A stretch of 64,000 nt of DNA, taken from positions 16,265-80,264 of the forward strand of contig NZ_AJLN01000074.1 in the NCBI RefSeq assembly GCF_000317285.1, read 5' to 3'. Source of the DNA: Chlorogloeopsis fritschii PCC 6912 (lineage in GTDB: Bacteria > Cyanobacteriota > Cyanobacteriia > Cyanobacteriales > Nostocaceae). A program made the position numbers and the translations under genes. Below the pieces are notes generated by a model. The model made no database searches and was not told the DNA's origin. It was given only the letters and a program-made list of their open reading frames with translations. This document shows, piece after piece, positions 28,981 to 39,800 of the stretch (position 1 is the first letter of the stretch; each line of letters opens with the position of its first letter).

Positions 28981-30828
28981 CTAAGTTGCTGCTAATTGCG
29001 GTTGAGAAATCAAATCAACAAAAACCTGACGCATCTGGTTAATAACCTGGATTTGCTCGTCACCTGTTTGTTGAATTTCACTAATGCCTTGCAACTTCTG
29101 CCGCAATCCATCAAGGGAATCCTGAATTGGTTGTAAAGCCTCTTGATATAAATTCACCCTACCCGAACATTCCGCAGTTGCAGTTCGCAAGGATAGCAAA
29201 TCTTGCTCCATCGTTTGCAGTTCTTGCCACCTAGTTTGTTGCTGTTGAGTTTGCTCTTCTATTACTCCCTGCATCTGTTCAATACTAGCCTGCATCTGCT
29301 CAATTTCTCGTTCTAAGTTTTGCAGTGCTTCTGACTGTCTTTGTCGCTGCTTTTCAATATGTACCAGTACGGGACTAAAATCTAATTTTTCTTCTTGGAA
29401 ATTAGCAGACGGTTGTTCTCGCCGCAGCAACACTACTTTGTGTTGTTTAAGAAGCCCCTGGCACTCAAGCAGATGGCGACGTTGTCCTACCAATGTTTCA
29501 TTCAGCATTTGGTAGTGATCTTTCTCGTCTGCCAGTTCAGGTTCTAATGTACTCCGCTCAATTTCTGATGCTTGGTTTATCTTTTTTTGTAATTCTTCTA
29601 TAGTTTTTTGCTTCTCTTCAAGTTCTTGTTCCTGTTCTTTAACAAAACTAGAGTCTACATTTAACTTTCCCTGCAAGTCTTGTACTATCTTTTGCAATTC
29701 TTCCAGAGGCATTTTTTCCAAAGCAGCCATATCCACCTCTGGGGTAGAAACCACATCACCAGACATTGCTGCCAAAAATTGAATTTGCTGGTATAAATCT
29801 TCTTGGTATTGCAATTGGTCTTTCAGTTTACAAGCATACTCTTGCTTGCTCGTGAGAGTGACTGTATTCACTTCCAACTGGACTGTTTGCTGTTCCAAAG
29901 AATTTTGCGCTTGTTGCCAATCATTTTGATGCTCAGAGAAAATTTGTGACAGCCGATCTACTTCTGCTTGTTGTTCGCCAACTGTTGTTTTTTGCTGCTC
30001 TAGTTTTTCCCAGTGAGAGTTAAGAAGAGATTGTTGTGTTTCCAGCATTTCAAATGCTAGCTGGAGGTGTTCTTGCATTGGTTGTGTTGGAGCAACACTG
30101 CTAGAGAGCCGATCTAGTAATTCATTGAGTAGACGGCTTTGCTCTTCATCTAGCGTCTTTCCTTGCTGTAAGTGTGCTTGAGACTCCTCTAGGCGGCGCT
30201 GCTCACCCCGCAAATGTTCCCAAGCTCCTTCGAGTTCTTGACGGTTGCGCTCAACTTCTTCTCGCAACTTTTCCATTTCTGCACAAGATGTCTCAACTGC
30301 TTGTTTTTCTGTCTCTAAGCGTTGAAACTCATCTTCCATATTTTCCAATTGTTCCAAGCGCGTTTCAATTTCCAGTTCGCGGCGATTAAGTTCCTGCGCT
30401 TGAAACGTCAGTGATTCTTTCCACTGATCGATTTCTTCTTCTTTGACTTTAATTTTTTCCTGCTGGCGAGAGAAGTTCTGCAAAATATTCACTAGCGGAC
30501 GTCCCGCCTCTTGAATCCGCTGCACTTGACGCTGAGGAGTCATTTCCACCAATATAAGTGCACCATCATTTAATTTACTGGCTTCCTCAGCAGCGATTAC
30601 GTCTTCTGATACGGTACTCCAACTTTGATCTGTTCGCTGACAAGCTAACAGCTTTATTTCTGTTTTGCCAGCGCCAGTAAGTAAACTGCCTTTCTGTTTT
30701 TGTACTTCTGCTAAATACAGCACACCCTTAATCCTTCTGATGGACTTAATATCAGTGTTTGTTATACGAAGATAATTGCGGTAAGCTGCCTTGTTTAAAT
30801 TAAATTTAGGGGGAAACAAGGCAGGCAA
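28981..30828 (-). CDS. hmpF: Pilus motility taxis protein HmpF
   Basis: The 615-residue protein begins MPALFPPKFNLNKAAYRNYL with a short globular N-terminal domain, to about residue 110, containing IRRIKGVLYLAEVQKQKGSL. Long Glu/Gln/Leu-rich coiled coils, about 115-570, follow. In Nostoc punctiforme HmpF is a coiled-coil protein that localises dynamically to cell poles and activates type IV pili in the leading direction. The assignment rests on composition, the N-terminus and the position divergent from hmpA. No catalytic motif is present. Confidence 0.9.
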   Translation of the reverse strand: MPALFPPKFNLNKAAYRNYLRITNTDIKSIRRIKGVLYLAEVQKQKGSLLTGAGKTEIKLLACQRTDQSWSTVSEDVIAAEEASKLNDGALILVEMTPQRQVQRIQEAGRPLVNILQNFSRQQEKIKVKEEEIDQWKESLTFQAQELNRRELEIETRLEQLENMEDEFQRLETEKQAVETSCAEMEKLREEVERNRQELEGAWEHLRGEQRRLEESQAHLQQGKTLDEEQSRLLNELLDRLSSSVAPTQPMQEHLQLAFEMLETQQSLLNSHWEKLEQQKTTVGEQQAEVDRLSQIFSEHQNDWQQAQNSLEQQTVQLEVNTVTLTSKQEYACKLKDQLQYQEDLYQQIQFLAAMSGDVVSTPEVDMAALEKMPLEELQKIVQDLQGKLNVDSSFVKEQEQELEEKQKTIEELQKKINQASEIERSTLEPELADEKDHYQMLNETLVGQRRHLLECQGLLKQHKVVLLRREQPSANFQEEKLDFSPVLVHIEKQRQRQSEALQNLEREIEQMQASIEQMQGVIEEQTQQQQTRWQELQTMEQDLLSLRTATAECSGRVNLYQEALQPIQDSLDGLRQKLQGISEIQQTGDEQIQVINQMRQVFVDLISQPQLAAT

Positions 30829-31443
30829 AATTGTCTATAGACGCGAAATTACGTCTTAAGATTTATACAACCAAATTGTCGCTTCTTTATATTTTCTACT
30901 GCTGTAAGTTACAGTGACTACCGTGTTATCACTCAGGTTATCTAGGAATGTTAAGGCATCTCAAAACAATAAAATACCTATGTTAATTGATTTTCTTGTC
31001 GAAAACATCTTCTAAGAGCTAGTATAAAAATTTTCTCTAATTCTTAAACTCTAAGTTCTACTATATCTGCTGAAAGGATAGAAAAACACAACAGCAAAAT
31101 TAAAAAATCTAAACTACACACATTATCCCTTAATTCACATCTTGCATCAGTTTCAACAGCCACCAGGCAAGTCCACAAACCCTCGTTATCAGGTTTCACA
31201 TCTTGCACCAGTTTTTTAATTGCGATTTTTGTAAGGTGGGCATTGCTTAGATTTGGCTCAAAACCTTATTTTGACGTTATGGGCAATGCCCACCCTACGG
31301 TTATTGAGAAAGGTGCAAGATATCAGAGGTTCAACCTGGTAACGAGAACTAGAGTCTCTGGCTCTCTATATCGTAGGCAGAAGATTGCAAATACTTAAAT
31401 ATACGTAAGTCTGACAGAATTAAAAGGAGTGCTTGTTCACTAA
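30829..31443. other. Divergent hmpF-hmpA regulatory region with a nested inverted-repeat element
   Basis: 615 bases separate the two transcription directions and must hold both promoters. No gene is visible. 31182-31346 is occupied by the inverted-repeat element described separately, so the hmpA leader is largely repeat-derived. Confidence 0.5.
31182..31346. repeat. Nested inverted-repeat element upstream of hmpA
   Basis: Outer arms are CTCGTTATCAGG (31182-31193) and CCTGGTAACGAG (31335-31346), with TCTTGCACC and GGTGCAAGA further in. Inside sits a second pair, GTAAGGTGGGCATTGC (31231-31246) and GGGCAATGCCCACCCTAC (31281-31298). Two dispersed-repeat families appear nested one in the other. 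Confidence 0.6.
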
Positions 31444-32685
31444 ATGCAGGGAAATTTAAATGAAATTGATATTCGCAGTATTTTGCAATTAATTGAGTTG
31501 GGGCAACGCACTGGGCAACTATTTGTAGAAGCCCATAATTATTACAAATGCCCTAAACTGGGTGTAGATGAGACAGACAGACATAATGATTGCGGCGATC
31601 GCCACTGCTGGTTCGTCTTTTTTCTCAATGGTCAAATTATTTATGCGGCTAATGGCGATACCAGTCTATCGCGTTTGAATGATTATTTGCGCCATCACCA
31701 AATTAAAGTCCAACTTGATGAACGAGAACTAGATCGCCTAAGAACTCTAAATCCACCCGAATATGCATACTTATGGATGTTGTTAGAGCAAAATATCATC
31801 AATCCAACCCAAGCTCGCAGTATTATCCACAGTTTGGTGCATGAGACTCTTTTCGATCTACTGAATTTACAGCAAGGTAACTTTATTTTTGAGGTGGGTT
31901 CGGCACTGACTCCGCAATTAACTGCCCTGGAGATTGCCCCTGTACTAACTGAGATGATCAAGCAGGTGCAAATCTGGAAGTTACTATATCCTCATATTCA
32001 ATCTCCCGATCAGATTCCCATCATTGCTGACATAGTGAATCTACGCTCTTCACTGCCAGCAGTAACTGTCAATAAGCTCCAACATTGGGCAGATGGTAAA
32101 ACTTCGCTGCGTCAATTAGCTCGCTATTTGAATCGAGATTTTGTGGCACTAGCTAAAGCTATACATCCTTATATTCAACAAGGTTGGGTACAATTACTGA
32201 CAAATAAATCCGAAAAAACACCAGATTTAGAGGAAAACCGAAAGCAATTCATATTATGTATTGATGATGCGATCGCTATCTGTACGACTGTAGAAAGTAT
32301 CTTGCGATCTCAAGGTTATGAAGCGATCGCTCTGAGTAATCCCCTAGAAGCACTGAGTCTTATTTTTACACTAAAGCCCGATCTGATTTTGTGTGATATT
32401 ACTATGCCAGATTTAAACGGGTATGAAATTTGTGCTATGTTGCGGCAGTCTCAAGCATTTCGGTTTGTACCAATCGTTATGCTTACTGCCAAAGAAGGAT
32501 TTTTAGACCGAGTCAAAGCAACAATGGTGGGAGCTACTGATTATTTAACAAAGCCATTTGGGAATAATGAATTGGTTATCTTAGTAGAGAAATATTTAAC
32601 GCCCTTCTGTAACAAAAGTAACAAAAGAGATACACCACTTGTTGATTCAGTAAAAGATAGAGTAAAAATATTATCACAGAATTAG
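31444..32685 (+). CDS. hmpA: HmpA, PatA-type response regulator
   Basis: The 413-residue protein has an N-terminal PATAN/DUF4388 domain (MQGNLNEIDIRSILQLIELG, then GQRTGQLFVEA). A middle alpha-helical region follows, with a C-terminal receiver domain at about 268-385 containing FILCIDDAIAIC, the phospho-acceptor Asp in LILCDITMPDLNG and Lys in YLTKPFG. PatA-like regulators act in pattern formation and pilus control. This one opens the hmp operon, where it is thought to be a phosphorylated output protein. Confidence 0.92.
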   Translation: MQGNLNEIDIRSILQLIELGQRTGQLFVEAHNYYKCPKLGVDETDRHNDCGDRHCWFVFFLNGQIIYAANGDTSLSRLNDYLRHHQIKVQLDERELDRLRTLNPPEYAYLWMLLEQNIINPTQARSIIHSLVHETLFDLLNLQQGNFIFEVGSALTPQLTALEIAPVLTEMIKQVQIWKLLYPHIQSPDQIPIIADIVNLRSSLPAVTVNKLQHWADGKTSLRQLARYLNRDFVALAKAIHPYIQQGWVQLLTNKSEKTPDLEENRKQFILCIDDAIAICTTVESILRSQGYEAIALSNPLEALSLIFTLKPDLILCDITMPDLNGYEICAMLRQSQAFRFVPIVMLTAKEGFLDRVKATMVGATDYLTKPFGNNELVILVEKYLTPFCNKSNKRDTPLVDSVKDRVKILSQN

Positions 32686-32814
32686 TCAACTTTAGAGTTC
32701 AGTTTGGGAAACTTAAGTAGTGTGAATAAAGTGATTTTTTACATTAAATGCTTGCGGTAAATTCGGTGATGTTCCAAGTCGGAACCTTTACATCAGGAGG
32801 TAGATAAGGCATTT

Positions 32815-33180
32815 ATGAGTACAGTTCTGATTGTGGAAGACAGTATTGCGCAAAGGGAAATGATTACAGATCTCCTGAAAGCGAGTGGCTTAACAGTAAC
32901 CCACGCCAGTGACGGATTAGAAGCGTTGGAAGCAATTCAAACTGCTCCGCCCGATTTAGTGGTATTGGATATCGTTATGCCTCGGATGAATGGCTATGAA
33001 GTGTGCCGCCGCTTAAAGTCTGATCCCAAAACTCAAAATGTTCCTGTAGTGATGTGTTCTTCTAAAGGCGAAGAATTTGATCGCTATTGGGGGATGAAGC
33101 AAGGTGCGGATGCCTACATAGCCAAACCCTTCCAACCAACAGAATTGGTGGGAACAGTCAAACAACTGCTGCGAGGATAA
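32815..33180 (+). CDS. hmpB: HmpB, CheY-like response regulator
   Basis: A 121-residue stand-alone receiver domain: MSTVLIVEDSIAQREMITDL with acidic E8/D9, phospho-acceptor D52 in LVVLDIVMPRMNG and K104 in YIAKPFQP. AGGAGG at 32795-32800 lies 14 bases before the ATG, a rather long spacing. It would receive phosphate from HmpE. The motility output is inferred from the N. punctiforme hmp system. Confidence 0.93.
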   Translation: MSTVLIVEDSIAQREMITDLLKASGLTVTHASDGLEALEAIQTAPPDLVVLDIVMPRMNGYEVCRRLKSDPKTQNVPVVMCSSKGEEFDRYWGMKQGADAYIAKPFQPTELVGTVKQLLRG

Positions 33181-33193
33181 GGATGAGTATAAA

Positions 33194-33724
33194 ATGATGA
33201 GCAAGCCGGACTTTTTAGGGGGCAGTGGACAAGATCACTTTCGCCCTGAATTACAAGTAGAAAGTCCTGAAGGTGAACTACACCTGCGATTTTTCATTCC
33301 TTCGCATCAGGAGTTTGCACTACTAGCTACAGGTATTCGCGAGGTAATTGAACTCAGTCCTGATAAAATTACCCCGATTCCTAATGTTTCTCCTTTACTT
33401 TTGGGTACTCTAAATTTACGAGGTCGAGTAATTTGGGTAGCTGATTTGGGTCAATTTCTGGGAGGAACAACAGCATTAAACACCGATCGCGCAGAGATTC
33501 CGGTGATAGCGATTGAAGAGCAAGACACAATTGTGGGCTTGGCAGTAGACGAAATTGGCGGTATGCACTGGCTTGATGTGCAGCATTTGATGGCACCAAC
33601 TAACGTGCCGGATACGATGGCTCCTTTTTTGCGGGGAGAGTGGTTATTAGATGCTCACAAAAAACAGTGTTTGCGACTGCTAGATCAAACGGCAATTTTA
33701 CGAAGTGCGCGCTGGGCGGGATGA
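33194..33724 (+). CDS. hmpC: HmpC, CheW-like adaptor
   Basis: The 176-residue protein has a CheW fold: [53 protein letters not shown] and [16 protein letters not shown]. It would couple the receptor HmpD to the kinase HmpE. The gene begins 13 bp after hmpB and ends 16 bp before the preferred start of hmpD, so they form a tight operon. Confidence 0.92.
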   Translation: MMSKPDFLGGSGQDHFRPELQVESPEGELHLRFFIPSHQEFALLATGIREVIELSPDKITPIPNVSPLLLGTLNLRGRVIWVADLGQFLGGTTALNTDRAEIPVIAIEEQDTIVGLAVDEIGGMHWLDVQHLMAPTNVPDTMAPFLRGEWLLDAHKKQCLRLLDQTAILRSARWAG

Positions 33725-33740
33725 AATAGGGAGGCAGGAA

Positions 33741-36698
33741 ATGGCAGCGAGTGTAGATGATTACGCGCAGACATATCAACAGGCTCTAACAGCCTACGCG
33801 CAACAAAATTACGAAGAAGCAGCCACTCTGATTGATGAGGTGGTGCAAAATTTACCCCACGATCCTAATACTCATTTGCTAAGGGGTCACGTTTATTATG
33901 TTTTGCAGCAGTATGATGTGGCAAAAGCAGAATATCAAGAGGTATTAAAATTAACTGAAGATCCAGAAATTATTGGTTTTGCTAAAAATGGTCTAGAGCA
34001 TATAGAGTATTACCAACAGCAACTAGATGCTGATTTTGAGGTAGATAATAACTCTCAAGCAAATTTCCCTAACTTGTCTGATTCTGGAGAAGATGGGCAA
34101 CAAGAATTAGAAGATTTGGCAGCAATAGCAGACTCTAGCGACCAAAACTTTGATTTGAGCTCCTTCGAGAAGCCAGAAGCTCTGGAAATGTTTCAAGAGG
34201 ATTCCTTAGATAGCAGTCCATTTGATATACCCGTAGATATTAGTTTATTTGATACAGAATTAGAGTCATCAGAAAAATCTGACGAAAATCCTTTTGCTTT
34301 CAGTTCCGAAGAGGCAGAAGATTCACAGGTAAACATTTGGAATAAACAAACTGAACTAAAATTCCCTGCTTTTTTAGAAGAAGATATAGAGGATATATCC
34401 GTAGAATCAGAGAAAGAAGCAGAAGGACTTAGCAATTTCTTTACAGATAGTATCGATTCTGTTTCTGAAGATTCAGAATTTAACCAGCACAATAATGGAG
34501 ATTCCTCATCATTTGCACCAGACGATTCCTTTTCAATACCTGAATTAGAGCAGGAGAATAAGAGAAATTTCTCAACGTTTGAGCCAGAGAATTCCTTTTC
34601 TATACCGGAATTAGAGAATCAAGAAAATTTAGCTGAACAAACATCTCCAAAACAAGTTGAACCGAATTCTAAGCTGATGTTCAATCGTTTTGAGGATGAA
34701 ACTTTACTGGTACAAGAAGCAGGAACTAGTGGTGATTTATCAGGAATAAATAGTTTAGGTTACAGTACTTCAAACAGTACTTTTACTTTAGAAAATCAAA
34801 AGTCTAACTCAAGCTCTCATGTCAAACCAAGTAATAGTTTTGAGGAGAATGATAGCTTTGATATAGAAGCATTTGAATCTGCTTTTGGCTCGGAGAGTTT
34901 TGCAGATAGTGAAGACACAAACAGCATTTTAAATGGCAAAACTTCCCAGGGAAGCAATATAGAGTTTTTAGATGACTTTGATGACTTTGACGATCTAGGG
35001 AATATTCAAGCAGAGTTTGACTTTGTTGCAGATTCTAATTTGGGTGACTCTCAACTGCATTCTGGAGCGATCGCCTTAGATAGCAAAAATCAAAGCAGAG
35101 CACTTGAAACCAATAAAAGTAGTCAAAAAAATCAGGCTGCAGGCGGCAACACAGACAAGGATCGTGACGATGAGCTATTTAGTATCACCGGTTCGCAAGA
35201 AGCAGTGCCAATTTTTACCCAAAGTAGTGCTGCTAACATTGAACCCCAAGTCAATGTAGAACAAGGCTTATTAGCTCCTTTTGAAAATGCCCCACTCACA
35301 ACTAAGCAATGGATAATTGGTGGTACTGCGGGCATTGTTTCGGCGGTGGTTGTAGCTGCGGTTAGCTTTACCGCTACGACAATTTCTCCTCCCCAACAAC
35401 GGGCATCACTGCGAAATACAGGTTGGGCAATGGCATTAGCAGCAGGAATTGCCAGTTTTGCAACTGCCGGGGTGATGGGCAATCTTGGCATTAAGAAATT
35501 GCGCCGCACTACCAAAGATTTACAAGCCCAATTTGATGCGGTACGACAAGGAAATCTCAATGTCAAAGCCACTGTTTATTCCCAAGATGAATTAGGGCAA
35601 TTGGCGGCAGGCTTTAATGAAATGACTCGTGTAATTTTCACGACTACTCATGAAGCTACACGCAAAGCTCAAGAACAAGAAGAAGCGAAAGAAAACTTGC
35701 AACGTCAAGTAATTCGCCTACTTGATGATGTAGAAGGAGCCGCCAGAGGAGATTTAACTGTACAAGCCGAAGTGACTGCTGACGTGTTGGGAGCAGTTGC
35801 CGATGCTTTTAACCTGACGATTCAAAACTTGCGCGATATTGTACAGCAGGTAAAAGTAGCAGCACGGGAAGTTACTAAAGGAGCTACCAACTCTGAGACA
35901 TTTGCGAGAGCATTATCTAGTGATGCCTTGCGGCAGGCAGAAGAGTTAGCAGTTACCTTAAATTCCGTACAGGTAATGACTGATTCGATCCAAAGGGTGG
36001 CAGAAGCAGCGCGAGAAGCAGAAGCTGTTGCCCGCGATGCCAGCAGTATCGCTCTTAAAGGTGGGGAAGCAGTGGAAAATACTGTGGCGGGTATTTTAGA
36101 AATTCGGGAAACTGTAGCTGAGACGACTCGTAAAGTGAAGCGCTTGGCAGAATCTTCTCAAGAAATTTCTAAAATTGTGGCGTTGATTTCCCAGATTGCC
36201 TCCAGAACCAACTTGTTAGCACTTAATGCCAGTATTGAGGCGGCAAGGGCAGGAGAAGCCGGTAGGGGGTTTGCGATTGTGGCGGATGAAGTGCGCCAGT
36301 TAGCGGACAGATCGGCTAAATCACTCAAAGAAATAGAAGAAATTGTCCGTCAAATCCAGAGTGAAACCAGCTCGGTAATGACAGCAATGGAGGAAGGTAC
36401 GCAACAGGTAATTCAAGGCACCATCTTGGCAGAAGAAGCCAAGCGATCGCTCGAAAATATCATTCAAGTAGCAAATCGAATTGATATTCTCGTGCGCTCT
36501 ATCACTACCGATACAGTTGAACAAACAGAAACCTCCCGCGCTGTAGCTCAAGTCATGCAATCTGTCGAACTCACAGCCCAAGAAACTTCCCAAGAAGCAC
36601 AAAGGGTTTCTGGGGCTTTGCAAAACTTGGTGGGTGTTTCCCGTGACTTAATCTCCTCCGTGGAACGTTTCCGAGTGGAAGCCTCTGAAACTAGGTAA
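33741..36698 (+). CDS. hmpD: HmpD, methyl-accepting chemotaxis protein
   Basis: 985 residues from ATG 33741 ([16 protein letters not shown]), preceded by GGGAGGCAGGAA. A longer reading from 33705 overlaps hmpC and lacks a good ribosome site. A TPR-like helical start ([20 protein letters not shown]) is followed by a ~390-residue acidic Ser/Glu/Asp-rich linker. Two membrane spans ([20 protein letters not shown] and [19 protein letters not shown]), HAMP segments, and an MCP signalling hairpin with [20 protein letters not shown] complete it. The sensor portion is cytoplasmic rather than periplasmic, unlike classical MCPs. Confidence 0.93.
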   Translation: MAASVDDYAQTYQQALTAYAQQNYEEAATLIDEVVQNLPHDPNTHLLRGHVYYVLQQYDVAKAEYQEVLKLTEDPEIIGFAKNGLEHIEYYQQQLDADFEVDNNSQANFPNLSDSGEDGQQELEDLAAIADSSDQNFDLSSFEKPEALEMFQEDSLDSSPFDIPVDISLFDTELESSEKSDENPFAFSSEEAEDSQVNIWNKQTELKFPAFLEEDIEDISVESEKEAEGLSNFFTDSIDSVSEDSEFNQHNNGDSSSFAPDDSFSIPELEQENKRNFSTFEPENSFSIPELENQENLAEQTSPKQVEPNSKLMFNRFEDETLLVQEAGTSGDLSGINSLGYSTSNSTFTLENQKSNSSSHVKPSNSFEENDSFDIEAFESAFGSESFADSEDTNSILNGKTSQGSNIEFLDDFDDFDDLGNIQAEFDFVADSNLGDSQLHSGAIALDSKNQSRALETNKSSQKNQAAGGNTDKDRDDELFSITGSQEAVPIFTQSSAANIEPQVNVEQGLLAPFENAPLTTKQWIIGGTAGIVSAVVVAAVSFTATTISPPQQRASLRNTGWAMALAAGIASFATAGVMGNLGIKKLRRTTKDLQAQFDAVRQGNLNVKATVYSQDELGQLAAGFNEMTRVIFTTTHEATRKAQEQEEAKENLQRQVIRLLDDVEGAARGDLTVQAEVTADVLGAVADAFNLTIQNLRDIVQQVKVAAREVTKGATNSETFARALSSDALRQAEELAVTLNSVQVMTDSIQRVAEAAREAEAVARDASSIALKGGEAVENTVAGILEIRETVAETTRKVKRLAESSQEISKIVALISQIASRTNLLALNASIEAARAGEAGRGFAIVADEVRQLADRSAKSLKEIEEIVRQIQSETSSVMTAMEEGTQQVIQGTILAEEAKRSLENIIQVANRIDILVRSITTDTVEQTETSRAVAQVMQSVELTAQETSQEAQRVSGALQNLVGVSRDLISSVERFRVEASETR

Positions 36699-36899
36699 AG
36701 AATGAAGTGGGTAGTATGAAGTATGAAGTGTGAAGTATGAAGTATGAATTTAATGAAATATTTCATCCTTTAGCCTACCCTACCCTGCGGGTTCTCCTGT
36801 GGAGTACGAGAAGCCGCTCTAGCGGGCGTCTACATCCTCTAGCTTTCATCCTTTAGCATTTATCTTTTATCCTTTATCCTTCACCCTTCATCTTGTCCT
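36699..36899. repeat. Repeat-filled gap within the hmp operon
   Basis: GAAGTAT-type heptamers (about 36715-36748) are followed by a GC-rich block (CCTGCGGGTTCTCCTGTGG, GCCGCTCTAGCGGGCGTC). Then come CATCCTTTAGC/CTTTTATCCTTTATCCTT units that partly complement the first part. It separates hmpD from hmpE by 201 bp and could fold into a long hairpin in the operon mRNA. Confidence 0.6.
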
Positions 36900-39800
36900 A
36901 TGCTGCCAGAACAACAACAGCGTATTCTAGGTTACTTTATTGAGGAAGCTAAAGAGCACCTGAATACAATTGAGCAGGGATTGCTAAACCTTCAAAGTAC
37001 CATCAAAGACCCAGAAATGCTCAACGAAATATTCAGAGCAGCTCACTCAATTAAAGGAGGAGCGGCGATGCTGGGTTTAAGTAGCATTCAGTTGACGGCT
37101 CACCGTTTGGAAGACTGTTTTAAAGTTTTAAAAGAGCATTCAGTTCATGTCGATCAAAAACTTGAATCTTTGTTTCTTGATGTATCTGATGCTCTCAAAG
37201 CATTGCTAGAAAATTTGCAAGGGCCATTCGGTTTAACAGAAGATACTGCAAATCAAATCATCTCAAAAGTAGAACCAACTTTTGGCTATTTAAACGAACA
37301 TTTAAATTTGCTTGTACAACAAAAAAGTAGTGGAGGAAAAACGACAGATAGCGATTGTTGGCAAATTTCTTACAACCAAGTGATGCAAACATTGCGCGAG
37401 ATGTTGCAGTTATTTAAACAAGATTGCACACCCGAAACACGACAAAATCTTCAAAATTGTTGCAATAAATTAGCCCAAATTGGTGCAGAAGCAAATTGCC
37501 CCAATTGGTCGAATTTGTGTCACGCGGCAGGAATAGCGATCGCTAATCAAGAAAATAGTTTCCTGACATTAGCAAAAATCATTATTACAGATATTAAAAA
37601 AGCTCTAGAACTTGCCTTAGCGGCAAAAGAACACGAAATCACTATTAGTCAGCAACTAGAAGTCTTAATTCCTCACAATGTTGAAACTTTAGATAATTCC
37701 AATGATTTTGTAGATGAGCGGCTGGAAGTGGAAGTAGTTCTATCTCTCCATCCACCAGAAGAATTTGTATCTGCAAATACTTACAGTGATAAATTTATTA
37801 CTTCAACAGCTGAAAATTTTAGCCAATTTGCTACTGAGTCTGAGTCAATAGATTGTGAACCAGACGATAGTATAACTAGTTTATCGGAACTATCCGACCA
37901 TATTAGCAGTAATATAGATGATAATATAGACAAATTTGATGAATTTACTGCCGAAGCACAGCTAATAGATTTTGACTTACAAGACTCCATCACTAACTTA
38001 CCTGAACTATCCTATCAATTTAATAGTGATGATGAAGATGAAGCTTCAATACATAGCAGTTTCGATACTAACGCTCATGGACCAGAGGTAGGAATTGCTG
38101 AACTGAGTACCCTTGCTCAATTATTTGAAAGAGAAACTCCTGATTTGCATGAAAATTGGGATATAGAAGAAGAAATTCTCGAATCTGAACCCAGTAGTAG
38201 TGAAATTGAACTTACTATTGATAATGCTGAAACAGAAGATATTAGTAATGATTTTGCAGAACTATTATCTTTGGATAGAGAAACAAGTATAAAAGATAGT
38301 CAGTTCAAAACTGCGAAAGAAGATTTAACTCTTATACAATTATTTGGTGATGACTTTTTAGAAGAAGAAAATTTAAAACAACAAAATCAACAAATTATTG
38401 AAAATACACAAATTCATCAATTACAAACTTCAAATGAATTAACTTCATTAGAAATAGATGTAGAAGACAGTTTTGATGAGTTGTTTTCATTAAGTGACAA
38501 TCAGGATTTAATAAAGGAAAATTCTGAAAATACGCCACAAACACAAGTAAATTGGAATTTAGATCATCTGTTTAACCAAGCAGAAGAAGATAGTAACCTA
38601 AATTTAACAATTGATGAGTCTGAATTTGGTGATTTTTTTGATACAGTATCTGCAACTTCTCCCGTATTTTCTCCTGTAGAAGAGGATCTGAATTTATGGA
38701 TACCAGAAGACACGGGTAAACAACAGCAGCCATTGCAAGCACCCCTTGAGCAAGACACAGCCACAGCTTTAGAGGAGCTTTTGTTTGCTGCTACGAGTGC
38801 TAATGAGATATTTGGCGATCGCCAACAGTCTGCATCTGGCTCAGATCTAGAGTTGGGAGATTTAGACATAGATTTATCCCAAGAACAACAGTTAGATTTG
38901 GCGCTTTCAGTTGATGGTGATAATGATTTATTTGAAGAGTTGGTAATCAATGACTCAATTACTGCGCTACCTGTAAGCGATCGCGAATTGTCTGACACAC
39001 CAATTCAGACTTTTTCACAACAACCAGAAGCTCTGGAATTGTCTCCAGCATTTACCGACTCATCTACAGAAATTTCACAGATTGATTTATCACAATCACC
39101 AATTGAGCAGGAACCTAGTTGGTTAGATGTCGTAGAAGAGAACAACAACGAGAATCTGGAAATTTTGTTTGAAGATTCATCAACACCTAATTTTGATGAT
39201 TTGCAGGCTGAGAGTACAGATTTTTCTCTTGGCGTACCACAAGAGCAATTGGCTGACGATCGCTTCTCTACAATTATTCAACCCGATCTCGATTTTACAG
39301 ATGCTTCTGAATCCGAAGTGTTGCAGACATCCTCGGAGATTGCAGACATTGATACTAACCCTGGCTTAGTAGATATCTGGCTGTCAACTGAAACGATAGT
39401 TTTTGAGACTGAAAAAGAAGCTGATGTTGTTAAAGTTGATTTTAGCGAAGATGGATCGGCAACAACTCAAGACGATGAACATACAGCAGTAGAAGATATT
39501 GCTGTTGCTCCTACAGAATTGGTAGCAGTTGCCTTCGATTTTCACAAGGCTTCAGAAATCGATGCTGAAGAAAATGCATTTACTGATTTCGATGAGTTGC
39601 CCGAAGAGGATGTGACATCAAATACCAATATTCAGGCTGTCTCAGAGCAAGAATTTATCGGTTTCAATCAGCTACTTAAAGAGGATGGTGCAGCAAACGC
39701 CGATTTTGAACCTGTCGCAGAACAAGAATTTGGTGATTTAGATGAGTTACTTAAAAAAGACGTTACAGCAAACATCGATGTTGAACCTGTCGCAGAACAA

